64,000 nt of DNA, taken from contig NZ_CP119989.1 in NCBI RefSeq assembly GCF_029338555.1, forward strand, positions 1,798,001-1,862,000, written 5' to 3'. This stretch comes from Halobaculum marinum. GTDB lineage: Archaea; Halobacteriota; Halobacteria; Halobacteriales; Haloferacaceae. The stretch's first letter is position 1. Each line of letters begins with the position of its first letter. Positions 7,841 to 16,248 of this stretch are shown piece after piece. The translations under genes and the position numbers were made by a program. The notes below the pieces were generated by a model that saw only the letters and a list, made by a program, of their open reading frames with translations, was not told where the DNA came from and made no database searches.

Positions 7841-8923
7841 CTACTCGTCGAGACGGACCGCTCGCCCCGACTCTGTCGAGCGGTAGATGCCGTCGATGAC
7901 GCGCTGGACCGTCAGCGCCTGCTCGACGGTGTTGCGGGTCGGCGCCTCGCCGGTCGCGACGGCCTGCAGGAACGCCGCTTGCTCGGCGCGGTGGGTGACG
8001 ACCTCGCGGGTGTCGACGTCCGTCTCGGTGAGGTGGTGCCCACCGCCCACGCCGTTCTCGAACAGCGTGAGGTCGCCCGACCCGCGGTCGAAGTGGGCGC
8101 CCGCCTGCGTCCCGCGGACGTAGAAGTCGTTGTTCTCGGGACGGTTCGTCGCCCACGCGGCCTCCAGCGAGATGGTCGCGCCCTCGGCGGTTCGGATGAA
8201 CGCCGAGACGGAGTCGTCGACGTCGAAGTCCTCGGGGCCGGAGTCGTCGCCCCACATGTCGATGTACGTGTAGTCGTCGCGGTCGCCGAACTCCGAGCGG
8301 GCGACGCCCGACACCTCGACGACCTCCGGAAAGTCGAGGAAGTACAGCGCCAGGTCGAGCGCGTGGACGCCGATGTCGATGAGGCTCCCGCCGCCGGACA
8401 CCTCCTTGGTGGTGAACCACGACCCGCGCCCCGGGACGCCCCGGCGCCGGATGTAGTTCGCCTCGACGTGGGTCACGTCACCGAAGCGGCCCTCCGCCTG
8501 GTAGTGCTTGAGCACCTCGACGGGCGCGGCGAACCGGTTGTTGAACCCGACCATGCAGATGCCGTCGGCGGCCTTGGCGGCCTCGGCGATGCGCTCGGCA
8601 GACGCCAGCGTGTGCGCCAGCGGCTTCTCCAGCATCACGTCCAGTCCCGCCTCCAACGCGGAGACGGCGTAGTCCTCGTGGAACCGGTTGGGCGTCGTGA
8701 TGAGCACGGCGTCGACGAGATCGTACAGCTCCTCGGCGTCCTCGAACGCGTGCGTGTCGAAGCGCTCGTAGAAGCGCGCCCGGGCGTCGGGGTCGACGTC
8801 CATCCCCCCGACGAGGTCGGCGTCGAGCGCCTCCAGTTGCTCGGCGTGGTGGTGACCGATGCCCCCAAGGCCGACGATACCGACGCGCACGTCAGACGGG
8901 TCGAAGCCGTCGGCGAGGGTCAT
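7841..8923 (-). CDS. Gfo/Idh/MocA-family oxidoreductase, putatively TrmB-controlled
   Basis: 360 aa from ATG 8923, preferred over an upstream TTG because GAGGTG, a Shine-Dalgarno match, lies about 6 nt upstream. Rossmann start GIVGLGGIGHHHAEQL (about residues 15-30); signature EKPLAHT (about 100); C-terminal domain with SLIDIGVHALDLALY (about 175-190). Only distantly similar to the Gfo/Idh protein at 4459, so not a recent duplicate. It lies 63 nt after the last gene of the ABC operon and has its own TATA-like element (8957-8965) followed by a perfect TACT-N7-GAGTA palindrome (8940-8955), suggesting glucose/TrmB repression. Probable role: oxidation of the imported sugar. Confidence 0.88.
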   Translation of the reverse strand: MTLADGFDPSDVRVGIVGLGGIGHHHAEQLEALDADLVGGMDVDPDARARFYERFDTHAFEDAEELYDLVDAVLITTPNRFHEDYAVSALEAGLDVMLEKPLAHTLASAERIAEAAKAADGICMVGFNNRFAAPVEVLKHYQAEGRFGDVTHVEANYIRRRGVPGRGSWFTTKEVSGGGSLIDIGVHALDLALYFLDFPEVVEVSGVARSEFGDRDDYTYIDMWGDDSGPEDFDVDDSVSAFIRTAEGATISLEAAWATNRPENNDFYVRGTQAGAHFDRGSGDLTLFENGVGGGHHLTETDVDTREVVTHRAEQAAFLQAVATGEAPTRNTVEQALTVQRVIDGIYRSTESGRAVRLDE

Positions 8924-8939
8924 CGCCGCACCTCGCAAC

Positions 8940-8955
8940 TACTCGGATGCGAGTA
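8940..8955. promoter_or_regulatory. Candidate TrmB operator, TACT-N7-GAGTA palindrome
   Basis: TACTCGGATGCGAGTA reads TACT-N7-GAGTA on both strands and matches the motif reported for haloarchaeal TrmB (TACT-N7/8-GAGTA). It lies between the TATA-like element (8957-8965) and the start codon at 8923, over or next to the expected transcription start. That placement is associated with repression. A TrmB-family gene lies 5 kb away at 14032. Confidence 0.6.
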
Positions 8956-8986
8956 ACTCATATCAACCCGAGAAACGAGGGGGTGG

Positions 8987-9181
8987 TCAGTATAGTTGTC
9001 GTTCCTGTTCCTCGCGCTCGCGGTCGGCCTCCGACTGCTGCTTCTGTCGCCGACGACCGTCGAGGTACTGCCGCGCGAGTGGGAGGTAGCGGTTCCTCGT
9101 GTCTCGGACCAGCGCGTACAGCCCGTACACCCACGGGACGAACAGCAGCGTCACCGCCGCGAGGTACAGGGCGTCGACCAT
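8987..9181 (-). CDS. Single-span membrane microprotein at the end of the sugar ABC operon
   Basis: 64 aa, ATG 9181, TGA at 8987. One hydrophobic helix (about residues 4-26, ending VPWVYGLYALV) followed by a highly charged amphipathic tail rich in Arg, Gln and Glu. The ATG begins 1 nt after the ATPase stop codon (TAG-G-ATG), so translation is probably coupled. No known domain recognised. By position it may be an accessory or regulatory subunit of the importer; it lacks permease signatures. Confidence 0.7.
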   Translation of the reverse strand: MVDALYLAAVTLLFVPWVYGLYALVRDTRNRYLPLARQYLDGRRRQKQQSEADREREEQERQLY

Positions 9182-9182
9182 C

Positions 9183-10361
9183 CTACTCGGCCTCCTCTCC
9201 CTGCGCGTCCGCGGCGGTCTCGGCCACGCGCGAGACGCCGTGGGTGAGCGCTTCGCTCGTCCCCTCGTCGAAGAGGTGGATCTTCGCGCGGTCGAGGACG
9301 ACCTCGACCCGGTCACCCTCCGACAGGTCGCTGTCGGGCGAGACGCTCATCAGCAGGCTGTCGTTGCCCGCGGCGGTGCCACCCATCCCGCCCTCGTTGT
9401 CCTCGTCGAGCATGAGGTAGACGAAGATCTCGTCGCCCATCGGCTCTAGGACGTCGACCTCCGCCTCGATGACCTCGGTCGGGTCCGCCGCGTCGTCGAT
9501 GAACTCCGTCGGGTACACGTCTTCGGGCCGCACCCCGAGGGTGACGCCGTTGCCGGGCGTCACGTCGACGCCCGTGGTGTCGAAAGTCACCTCGTAGAAC
9601 TCCGACTCGAAGCCAGTCTGGGTGAGCGTGCCCGTCGTGAAGTTCATCGACGGCGACCCGATGAAGCCGGCGACGAACTCGTTGGCGGGTTCGTTGTAGC
9701 AGACCAGCGGCGGGTCGAACTGCTGGAGTTCGCCCTCGTTGATGACGGCGATGCGGTCGGACATCGTCATCGCCTCCGCCTGGTCGTGGGTGACGTAGAT
9801 GATCGTCGTCTCCAACTCCTTGTGGAGGCGCTGGAGCTCCGTCCGCATGTGGACCCGCAGCTTCGCGTCGAGGTTCGCCAGCGGCTCGTCCATCAGGAAC
9901 ACGTCGGGGTTCCGGACGATGGCGCGGGCGATGGCGACGCGCTGGCGCTGGCCGCCGGACATCTCGTCGGGCATGCGGTCGAGCATCCCCTCCATCTGGA
10001 CGACGCTGGCGGCGTCTTCGACGCGCCGGTCGATCTCCTCCTTCTCGTAGTTGCGCAGGCGCAGGCCGAAGGAGATGTTGTCGTACACGTCCATGTGCGG
10101 GAACAGCGCGATGTTCTGGAACACCATCGAGATGCCCCGGTCCTTCGGCGGGAGGTACGTCACGTCCCGCTCGCCGATGTTGACGATGCCCTCAGAGGGC
10201 GTCGTCAGCCCGGCGATCATCTCCATCGTCGTGGACTTGCCGCACCCCGAGGGGCCGACGAGGGTCACGAACTCCCCGTCGCGGATGTCGAGGTTCATCC
10301 CCTCGACCGCGGTTACGTCCCCGTAGCGTTTCGTCACGTCCTGTAGGTGTACTCGTGCCAT
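9183..10361 (-). CDS. Sugar ABC transporter ATP-binding protein (MalK/UgpC/MsmK family)
   Basis: 392 aa. Walker A GPSGCGKST (about residue 37), signature SGGQRQRVA (about 135), Walker B VFLMDEPLANLD (about 153-164), H-loop VTHDQAEAM (about 190), then a C-terminal TOBE/OB regulatory domain with an acidic insert near residue 330. Energises uptake through the two permeases just upstream. Six nt separate it from the permease stop at 10368. Last large gene of the operon SBP-permease-permease-ATPase-microprotein. The long C-terminal domain is typical of carbohydrate importers of the CUT1 class. Confidence 0.95.
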   Translation of the reverse strand: MARVHLQDVTKRYGDVTAVEGMNLDIRDGEFVTLVGPSGCGKSTTMEMIAGLTTPSEGIVNIGERDVTYLPPKDRGISMVFQNIALFPHMDVYDNISFGLRLRNYEKEEIDRRVEDAASVVQMEGMLDRMPDEMSGGQRQRVAIARAIVRNPDVFLMDEPLANLDAKLRVHMRTELQRLHKELETTIIYVTHDQAEAMTMSDRIAVINEGELQQFDPPLVCYNEPANEFVAGFIGSPSMNFTTGTLTQTGFESEFYEVTFDTTGVDVTPGNGVTLGVRPEDVYPTEFIDDAADPTEVIEAEVDVLEPMGDEIFVYLMLDEDNEGGMGGTAAGNDSLLMSVSPDSDLSEGDRVEVVLDRAKIHLFDEGTSEALTHGVSRVAETAADAQGEEAE

Positions 10362-10367
10362 TGGTGG

Positions 10368-11303
10368 TTACTCCTTGAGTGCGCCGGCGGTCAGTCCGCT
10401 GACGATGCGTTCCTGTGCGACCACGACGAGGATGGCGACCGGCACCACCGCGATGATGCTGCCGGCGGCCATGACGCCGTAGGTGACTTGGAACTGGCCC
10501 GCGCGCTGCAGGCTCAGCAGGCCGCCCACGATGGGGGCCCAGTTTCCGGGCTGTCCGTTGTTCATCAACTGGCTGAAGAAGAACTCGTTGTAGACGGAGA
10601 TGAACGTGAGCACGCCGGCCGTGGCCACGCCCGGTGCCGACAGCGGGATGATGACCCGGAACAGCGCGCCGAGTCGCGTCGTCCCCTCGACGCGGGCGGC
10701 GTCCTCCAAGCCGTCAGGGATCTGCCCGTAGAACGTCGTGAGGATGAAGATGGACAGCGGCATGAACAGTGAGCTGAACGGGAGGATCATCGATCCCGGC
10801 GTGTTGTACAGACTCACTCCGGGGATCACGTTCCCCGTGAACAGCTGGTACAGCGGGACGAAGAACGCCGCGGGCGGGAAGTAGCTGATCGCGAGGACCA
10901 GCAGCATGAGCGGCGTCCGGCCGGGGAACTGCAGGCGACCGAACACGTACCCCGCGAGGCTCGCGAGCACCAGCACGATGACGGTGGTCGACAGCGCGAG
11001 CACCAGGCTGTTGAACATGTACCGCAGGAAGTTGACCCGCTCGAACACGTCGAGGAACACGCTGAAGCGCGGCGTGGTCGGGAACAGCGCCAGCGGCGCG
11101 TTCTCCGGCGTCAACGCGAGCACGAGCAGGAAGTAGAACGGGAACAGCGTCGTCGCGAGGAAGAAGAGCGTCGCGACGTAGAACATCGCTCTGTACGCCT
11201 TCTCCGGCTCTTTGATCGTGCTCGCGACCCACCGCTGGAGCGGACCGCGCTTGAGTTCCGGTTCGTCTCTGATGCCACCGTCCGTGCGTGTGTCCCTGCT
11301 CAT
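10368..11303 (-). CDS. Sugar ABC transporter permease (MalG type)
   Basis: 311 aa, six predicted transmembrane helices. The EAA loop, which docks the ATPase, is recognisable at about residue 205 (DGLEDAARVEGTTRLGALF). An N-terminal cytoplasmic stretch of about 35 residues precedes helix 1. The ATG overlaps the stop of the upstream permease by 4 nt (ATGA, 11300-11303), so translation is coupled. Partner of the MalF-type permease in a heterodimeric CUT1 importer. Confidence 0.95.
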   Translation of the reverse strand: MSRDTRTDGGIRDEPELKRGPLQRWVASTIKEPEKAYRAMFYVATLFFLATTLFPFYFLLVLALTPENAPLALFPTTPRFSVFLDVFERVNFLRYMFNSLVLALSTTVIVLVLASLAGYVFGRLQFPGRTPLMLLVLAISYFPPAAFFVPLYQLFTGNVIPGVSLYNTPGSMILPFSSLFMPLSIFILTTFYGQIPDGLEDAARVEGTTRLGALFRVIIPLSAPGVATAGVLTFISVYNEFFFSQLMNNGQPGNWAPIVGGLLSLQRAGQFQVTYGVMAAGSIIAVVPVAILVVVAQERIVSGLTAGALKE

Positions 11304-12310
11304 GCCATCTCACCTCGCGCGTAGCCGACGATGTAGATCGACACCACGACGCCGATGACCGCCGCCGTGATGAACGCGATCGTCGCCGACGAGCCGAGGA
11401 GTCGGTTGTTGAACGTCGTCACGACCAGACACGACAACGACGGCACCGTGGTACACCCCGCAACCGTCTCGATGAGCCCGTAGATGCGCATCGCCTGGAT
11501 GGTGCGGAACAGCATCGCGACCAGCACCGTCGGCAGGATGATGGGCAGGGTGATGTACTTGAAGCGCTGCCACGGCGACGCGCCGGCGACCTTCGCCACG
11601 TCGAACAGGCTCCGGTCGATCGACTGCATCCCCGCGAGGATGAGCAGCGCCATGAACGCCGTCGTCTTCCACACGTCGGCCACGATGACGATCATCGTCG
11701 CGTCCTGGGCGTTGGCCAGCGGCGTCACCGACAGCAGGCCCAGTTGGTTCAGGAACGACGGGTTGTCGGCGGTGCCGACGAGGAACCCGACGTTCGGTTG
11801 GAACATCAGGAAGAAGATCATCCCCTGGACGACGATCGGAATCGCCCACGGCAGGATGATCGCGACGCGCACCCAGCGCCGCCCGCGGAAGTCCTGGTCG
11901 AGGATCAGCGCCTGCACGAAGCCGATGATGGTCTCGAAGGAGACGCTGATGATCGTGAACACGATGGTCACCGCCAGTGCGCTGTTGAACAGCGCAGTCA
12001 CCGTGAGCGCCTGCGGGAGGAACGGCGACGGCAGCAGTGCCGTTCGTTGCCCCGTGATGATGGCGACGTAGTTCTCCAACCCGACGAACTCCCCGACGGT
12101 CGCGGCCCCCAAGCTGTCCGCGAACAGCGACAGCCGGAACGTCGACAGGAGCGGCCAGAACGCGATGACGGCCAGCAGCAGCAGCGCCGGCGTCAACAGC
12201 AGGTACGCGTACTGGGTCTCGGACAGGTTCTCCATCCAGCGGACGGTGTCGGCGTACACCCCGCTCCGTCTCTCACTGGAGAGATCCCCCGTTTGTTGAT
12301 CTGTACTCAT
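11300..12310 (-). CDS. Sugar ABC transporter permease (MalF type)
   Basis: 336 aa from ATG 12310, preferred over a TTG 15 nt upstream. About six transmembrane helices after a 40-residue cytoplasmic N-terminus; an EAA-type loop (DVAKVAGASPWQRF, about 245) contacts the ATPase. A periplasm-facing loop contains two Cys (CTTVPSLSC, about 280-290) that could form a disulfide outside the cell. Sixty nt separate it from the substrate-binding protein gene, so it may be read from the same transcript. Confidence 0.93.
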   Translation of the reverse strand: MSTDQQTGDLSSERRSGVYADTVRWMENLSETQYAYLLLTPALLLLAVIAFWPLLSTFRLSLFADSLGAATVGEFVGLENYVAIITGQRTALLPSPFLPQALTVTALFNSALAVTIVFTIISVSFETIIGFVQALILDQDFRGRRWVRVAIILPWAIPIVVQGMIFFLMFQPNVGFLVGTADNPSFLNQLGLLSVTPLANAQDATMIVIVADVWKTTAFMALLILAGMQSIDRSLFDVAKVAGASPWQRFKYITLPIILPTVLVAMLFRTIQAMRIYGLIETVAGCTTVPSLSCLVVTTFNNRLLGSSATIAFITAAVIGVVVSIYIVGYARGEMA

Positions 12311-12370
12311 GCGTCTTGCTAGCAATTGTTCATGTTGGTAATAAGTGTGATGCGGAGACGAGGTGCCGGC

Positions 12371-13855
12371 TTACGCCGAGCTCTCGATCTCTTCGAGCGA
12401 ACTGGTGAGGTCGCTCATGGCCTGCTCGGGGGTCTTCTCCTGGCGGAGCGCCGCGTTGACCTCGCTGGCGATCTGCGTGGACTCCTGGGTCCACACGGTC
12501 GTCACCGGGCGCGGCAGGGAGTTCTCGGCGGCGACAGCGAGACTGCCGACGTAGCGGCCGATGAGGTCGAGCGAGCGGGTCTGCTCGGTGTCGATGAGGT
12601 CCGGAATCGGGGGGATCCACCCACCAATCTCCGCCATCCGCAGGCGGACGGACTCCTCCTGCAGCGCCTTGAACAGTTGGAGCGCAGCGCGCTTGCGCAG
12701 GTCAGACGCGTTCGGGTTGAGGGTGAGGTGCCACCCGCCCATCGCGGCGGTGGTGCCGCCGATGGACTCGTACTCGGACTCCTCCTCGGTGACCGCGTAC
12801 GGGATCGGCATGACGCCCAGATCCTCGCCGAAGACGTCCTCTGCGCCGTTGATGTTGATCGAGTACGGCCAGTTGCGCAGGGCGACCGCGTTGCCGTTCG
12901 TGAACGGCTCGCGGGCCGGCTCCTCCGTGTACTGGACGACGGCCTGCGGCGAAATCTCCGAGTAGCCGTCGAGTGCGACGTCGTCGTCCGAGCCGTAGAT
13001 GAACGTCCGCAGCATGCGGATGGCGTTCACGACGCCCTCGCCCTCGACGGTGATCGGGCGGTCGCCGACGGGGCCGAAGTAGTTCTCGAACTCGCCGAAG
13101 TACGAGCCGCCGTGCGAGCCCATGAACTCGATGAAGCTACAGCAGGACAGTCCCTCGTAGGAGGAGCCCTGCCAGAGGAACCCGTTCTGGGTGCCGGTCG
13201 CCTCCTGCACCTCGGCGACGGCCTGGGAGAACTCCGACCACGTCATCGGCTCGGTCGCCCACGTGTCGAAGTCGTCGTCGGTGTAGCCCGCCTCGCGGAA
13301 CAGGTCCTTGCGGTACTGGATGGTCGGCAGGTCGATGAACAGCGGGATGCCGAACAGGTCGCCGTCGCCGTTCTGGGCGGTCGCGACCATGTTCTGCACG
13401 TAGTTGTCCTCGACCTGGCTCGTGATGGACTCTGGGAGCGCCTCGCTGAGGTTCGCGATCTGCTCGCGGGCGATGAACGGGATCGTCCACCCGTTGTCCA
13501 TCATCATGACGGTCGGTCGCTCCTGTCCCGCCGAGAGGATCTGCTGGTACTGCGAGCGTCGGTCGCCCGTGGTGAACGACCCGGCCAGGAACTCGATGTC
13601 GATGTTCTCTGGGAGGCCGCCGTCCTCGCGGAGCGTCTGGACGATGTCGTCCGCCGCGTTCGAGAAGTTCGAGTCGGCCGCGATCTGAATCGTGACCTCC
13701 TCCTCGGGCGGCTCGGTGTTGATCGGCCCGGAGCCGGATCCACCGCCTCCGCCGCCGCCGAGACAGCCAGCCAAGCCGAGCGCTGCCCCGGACGCCCCCG
13801 CAGCGGCGAGATACTCTCGCCGCGATACGCCGTTCCGTGTCTTGTCGTCAGACAT
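12371..13855 (-). CDS. Sugar ABC transporter substrate-binding lipoprotein (Tat-exported)
   Basis: 494 aa from ATG 13855. The N-terminus carries a twin-arginine motif (SRREYL, residues 11-16) and a lipobox ending LAGC with lipid-anchored Cys31, followed by a Gly-rich linker, the usual design for haloarchaeal folded, salt-adapted binding proteins. The rest resembles family-1 extracellular solute-binding proteins (CUT1, maltose/glycerol-3-phosphate type). ATG 13855 is chosen over 13879 because the TATA-like box at 13881-13886 lies 26-31 nt from it. First gene of the importer operon. The ligand cannot be deduced. Confidence 0.92.
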   Translation of the reverse strand: MSDDKTRNGVSRREYLAAAGASGAALGLAGCLGGGGGGGSGSGPINTEPPEEEVTIQIAADSNFSNAADDIVQTLREDGGLPENIDIEFLAGSFTTGDRRSQYQQILSAGQERPTVMMMDNGWTIPFIAREQIANLSEALPESITSQVEDNYVQNMVATAQNGDGDLFGIPLFIDLPTIQYRKDLFREAGYTDDDFDTWATEPMTWSEFSQAVAEVQEATGTQNGFLWQGSSYEGLSCCSFIEFMGSHGGSYFGEFENYFGPVGDRPITVEGEGVVNAIRMLRTFIYGSDDDVALDGYSEISPQAVVQYTEEPAREPFTNGNAVALRNWPYSININGAEDVFGEDLGVMPIPYAVTEEESEYESIGGTTAAMGGWHLTLNPNASDLRKRAALQLFKALQEESVRLRMAEIGGWIPPIPDLIDTEQTRSLDLIGRYVGSLAVAAENSLPRPVTTVWTQESTQIASEVNAALRQEKTPEQAMSDLTSSLEEIESSA

Positions 13856-13880
13856 CGGCGTGTCATAGGGAACAATCATT

Positions 13881-13886
13881 AATATA
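13881..13886 (-). promoter_or_regulatory. TATA box of the sugar ABC importer operon
   Basis: TATATT on the minus strand, 26-31 nt upstream of ATG 13855, in the middle of the AT-rich stretch 13868-13920. It fits a leaderless transcript starting at or next to the ATG. Confidence 0.65.
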
Positions 13887-13899
13887 GGCTATGGGTTTT

Positions 13900-13913
13900 A
13901 CAACAGCAGTTGT
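13900..13913. promoter_or_regulatory. Inverted repeat upstream of the importer promoter, candidate operator
   Basis: ACAAC-AGCA-GTTGT is a perfect 5-4-5 dyad directly upstream of the TATA/BRE region of the importer operon. An upstream position would suit an activator or a repressor that blocks TFB. It does not match the TACT-N7-GAGTA motif, so if it is a site it belongs to another regulator or to a different motif of the neighbouring TrmB-family protein. Confidence 0.45.
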
Positions 13914-14031
13914 TAATTGACGGGTCGCTATGCGGCAGGGGCGTCCGCACCGAGACGACGGTATTGTATAGGTTCGCATCTGTCAAATGGCTGTCGGCAG
14001 AACGGGTCGCCGCTTGCGTGGACGCGCCCTC

Positions 14032-15099
14032 TCACTCGAGTCCGGGGGCGTCGACGACGGTGAGCCGCGTCCCCTCGACGTCCTCGACGATCGCACCCCA
14101 CCCGCCGACGCTGACGTGTTCGCCGTCGACGTCGAGGTCGACGGTGACCTGCCCGGCGAGTTCGAAGCCGGTGCTCGCGTCCGAGGCGAACGGCACCCGC
14201 ACGTCGACGACGGTCCCCTCGACGGTGCACTCCTCGCCGGTCGCGGTGTCGTGTCCCTCGACGCGGAGGCGGACGGGGTCTCGCTCCCAGTCCAACTCGC
14301 GGAGGTCGCGCACGAGGTGGCGCACGTCGAGGTACTCGATCGGGAGACCGTCGCCGGCGGCGTCGTACACCGTCTCCCACGGCTCCCACAGGCAGGTGAG
14401 GAAGTACCAGTAGAACACGTACGTGTGCGTGCGGTCGTTCACGAGGACGCCGTACTGGTCGTAGGAGTCGGGGTGGTGCGCGAACGACGCCTGCCGCCGG
14501 TCCGCGAGCGCGACGAACGGCGCCGGGAGCGGCCGGTGGCGCGCCTCTCGACAGATGTCGTCGAACAGGTCCGGTGCGGGGACGGACTCTCCGTTCTCCG
14601 TGTGGACCGACACGCGGACGGAGACGCCTCGCTCGGTGGCGGCCCGTAGCGCCGGCGCGAGTCGCTGGAGGTTCGCCGTCGTCGTCGACAGCAGGATCTG
14701 GTGGGTCGCCTCCTCGATGAACGTCTCGGCGCGCTCGATGACGGTCCGGAAGCGAGTGACGATGCTCGCGCCGCCGGCCTCCAACTCTGGCTGTTCCCAG
14801 CGGTCTTCCACCTCTTCGGCGGCCGCCTCCAGCCGCGAGGCGCGCCCCCGGAGGTCGTCGAGCACGCCGGATGGACTGTGTGCCCGCGCGCGCAGCGACC
14901 CCTCCTCGTACGTCTCGATGTACTCCAACTCCTCCAGCGACCGCAACACGTCGTAGATCCGCGGCGCCGGGACGCCGCTCGCCTCGGCCACGTCCGTCGC
15001 AGACGCGGTCCCCAAATCGAGTAGTGCCACGTACGCCGTCGCTTGGTACGGCGAGAGGCCCGCCGCCTCCAACGTCTCGACGAGCGACTCGGTCTCCAT
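14032..15099 (-). CDS. trmB: TrmB-family sugar-sensing transcriptional regulator
   Basis: 355 aa from ATG 15099 (box CAAAA on the plus strand at 15123-15127, 26 nt upstream). N-terminal winged helix (residues 1-75; begins LVETLEAAGLSPYQATAYVA, then SGVPAPRIYDVLRSLEELEY), a coiled-coil linker (about 80-105) and a C-terminal TrmB sugar-binding domain (about 110-355). TrmB proteins bind glucose or maltose and release DNA when sugar is present; in haloarchaea TrmB controls central carbon metabolism. It lies directly upstream of the importer operon in the same orientation and near a TACT-N7-GAGTA site at 8940. It could be the global TrmB orthologue or a local paralogue; length and context suit the former. 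Confidence 0.85.
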   Translation of the reverse strand: METESLVETLEAAGLSPYQATAYVALLDLGTASATDVAEASGVPAPRIYDVLRSLEELEYIETYEEGSLRARAHSPSGVLDDLRGRASRLEAAAEEVEDRWEQPELEAGGASIVTRFRTVIERAETFIEEATHQILLSTTTANLQRLAPALRAATERGVSVRVSVHTENGESVPAPDLFDDICREARHRPLPAPFVALADRRQASFAHHPDSYDQYGVLVNDRTHTYVFYWYFLTCLWEPWETVYDAAGDGLPIEYLDVRHLVRDLRELDWERDPVRLRVEGHDTATGEECTVEGTVVDVRVPFASDASTGFELAGQVTVDLDVDGEHVSVGGWGAIVEDVEGTRLTVVDAPGLE

Positions 15100-15151
15100 G
15101 GCTGGTGGCGGTGGGGGACGGGCAAAACCGTACCGTCTGTGGCTCGTCGAC

Positions 15152-16168
15152 TCAGTCTTTCCCGGGCGCGGGCCACCGCGGGGTCTTCGGCGCGTCGATC
15201 CGCGCGATTTCGTCGGCGTCGAGGTCGATGCCGACGGCACCTGCGTTCTCGTGAAGGTGCGCGCTCGTCCGCGGGCCGATGATCGGCGCATCCACGACGT
15301 CGCGGTGGAGCAACCACGCGAGGGCGACCTGCGCCGGCGTCGCGTCGCGCGCGTCCGCCACCGACCGCACGGCGTCGAGCACCGCCCAGTTCTCGTCGGT
15401 GAACCGGTTGCGCGTGTACTCGTCCGCGTCGGCGCGTAGCCCCGACTCTGGTTCGGCGTCGCGCTCGTACTTGCCGGTGAGGAAGCCGCCCGCGAGCGGC
15501 GACCAGGGGATGACGCCCACACCCTCGCCTTCGCACACCTCCAGGAGGTTCGCCTCCTCGTGGCGATCCACTGCGTTGTACTCCGGTTGCATGCAGGTGA
15601 ACCGCGAGAGGTCCTCCACGTCGCTGGTGTACAGTGCCTTGGTGAACTGGTATGCCGTCATGGTAGAGGCGCCGATGTAGCGGACTCTGCCGGTCTCGAC
15701 CAGATGGTCGAGCGCTTCGAGGGTCTCCTCGATTGGCGTGTCGTCGTCCCAGCGGTGGATCTGGTAGAGGTCGATGTAGTCCGTGTCGAGGCGGTCCAGG
15801 CTCGCCTCGACTTGATCGAGGATGTGCTTGCGCGACAGCCCCGAGGAGTTCGGACCGTCGTGCATCCCGAAGTACACCTTCGTCGCGAGGACGAGTTCGT
15901 CGCGGTTCGCGGAGGCGACGGCCTCGCCGACGATGTTCTCGCTCTCGCCGGTCGAGTAGACGTTCGCCGTGTCGAGGAAGTTGATCCCGAGGTCGAGCGC
16001 CTCGTGGATCAACTCGACGCTCGCCGCGCGGTCGTTCATCATCCACGGCTCGGCCGACCCGAAGTTCATGCAGCCGAGACACAGCCGCGACACCTCCAGC
16101 CCGGTGTCGCCGAGGCGCGTGTACGTCATCTCCGGCGGGTCGACCGCGTCGCCGTCTGTGGCACTCAT
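15152..16168 (-). CDS. Aldo/keto reductase, tandem copy A
   Basis: 338 aa from ATG 16168. An ATG two codons upstream (16174) is possible, but the box CTTAT centred near 16196 is 28 nt from 16168. Catalytic tetrad of the (beta/alpha)8 fold: Asp in FLDTANVY, Tyr in the same segment, Lys in LATKVYFG and His in QIHRWDDD. NADPH-dependent oxidoreductase related to the YajO/IolS group. Its first 235 or so residues are nearly identical to the next gene (16249-17235); the C-terminal 90 residues differ much more. Likely substrate: a sugar or small aldehyde, given the neighbouring sugar genes. Confidence 0.9.
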   Translation of the reverse strand: MSATDGDAVDPPEMTYTRLGDTGLEVSRLCLGCMNFGSAEPWMMNDRAASVELIHEALDLGINFLDTANVYSTGESENIVGEAVASANRDELVLATKVYFGMHDGPNSSGLSRKHILDQVEASLDRLDTDYIDLYQIHRWDDDTPIEETLEALDHLVETGRVRYIGASTMTAYQFTKALYTSDVEDLSRFTCMQPEYNAVDRHEEANLLEVCEGEGVGVIPWSPLAGGFLTGKYERDAEPESGLRADADEYTRNRFTDENWAVLDAVRSVADARDATPAQVALAWLLHRDVVDAPIIGPRTSAHLHENAGAVGIDLDADEIARIDAPKTPRWPAPGKD

Positions 16169-16248
16169 ACGCATACGCTCGCGGGCGGCGTCGATAAGCG
16201 TCGGGGCCGTCGACACCCGGCGGTCCGAGCGACCGCCGCCGCGCCGGA

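Noticed and set aside
8991..9316. 109-codon version of the ABC-operon microprotein
   Set aside because: The extra N-terminus is a shifted frame of the ATPase C-terminus; the real start is ATG 9181 directly after the ATPase stop.
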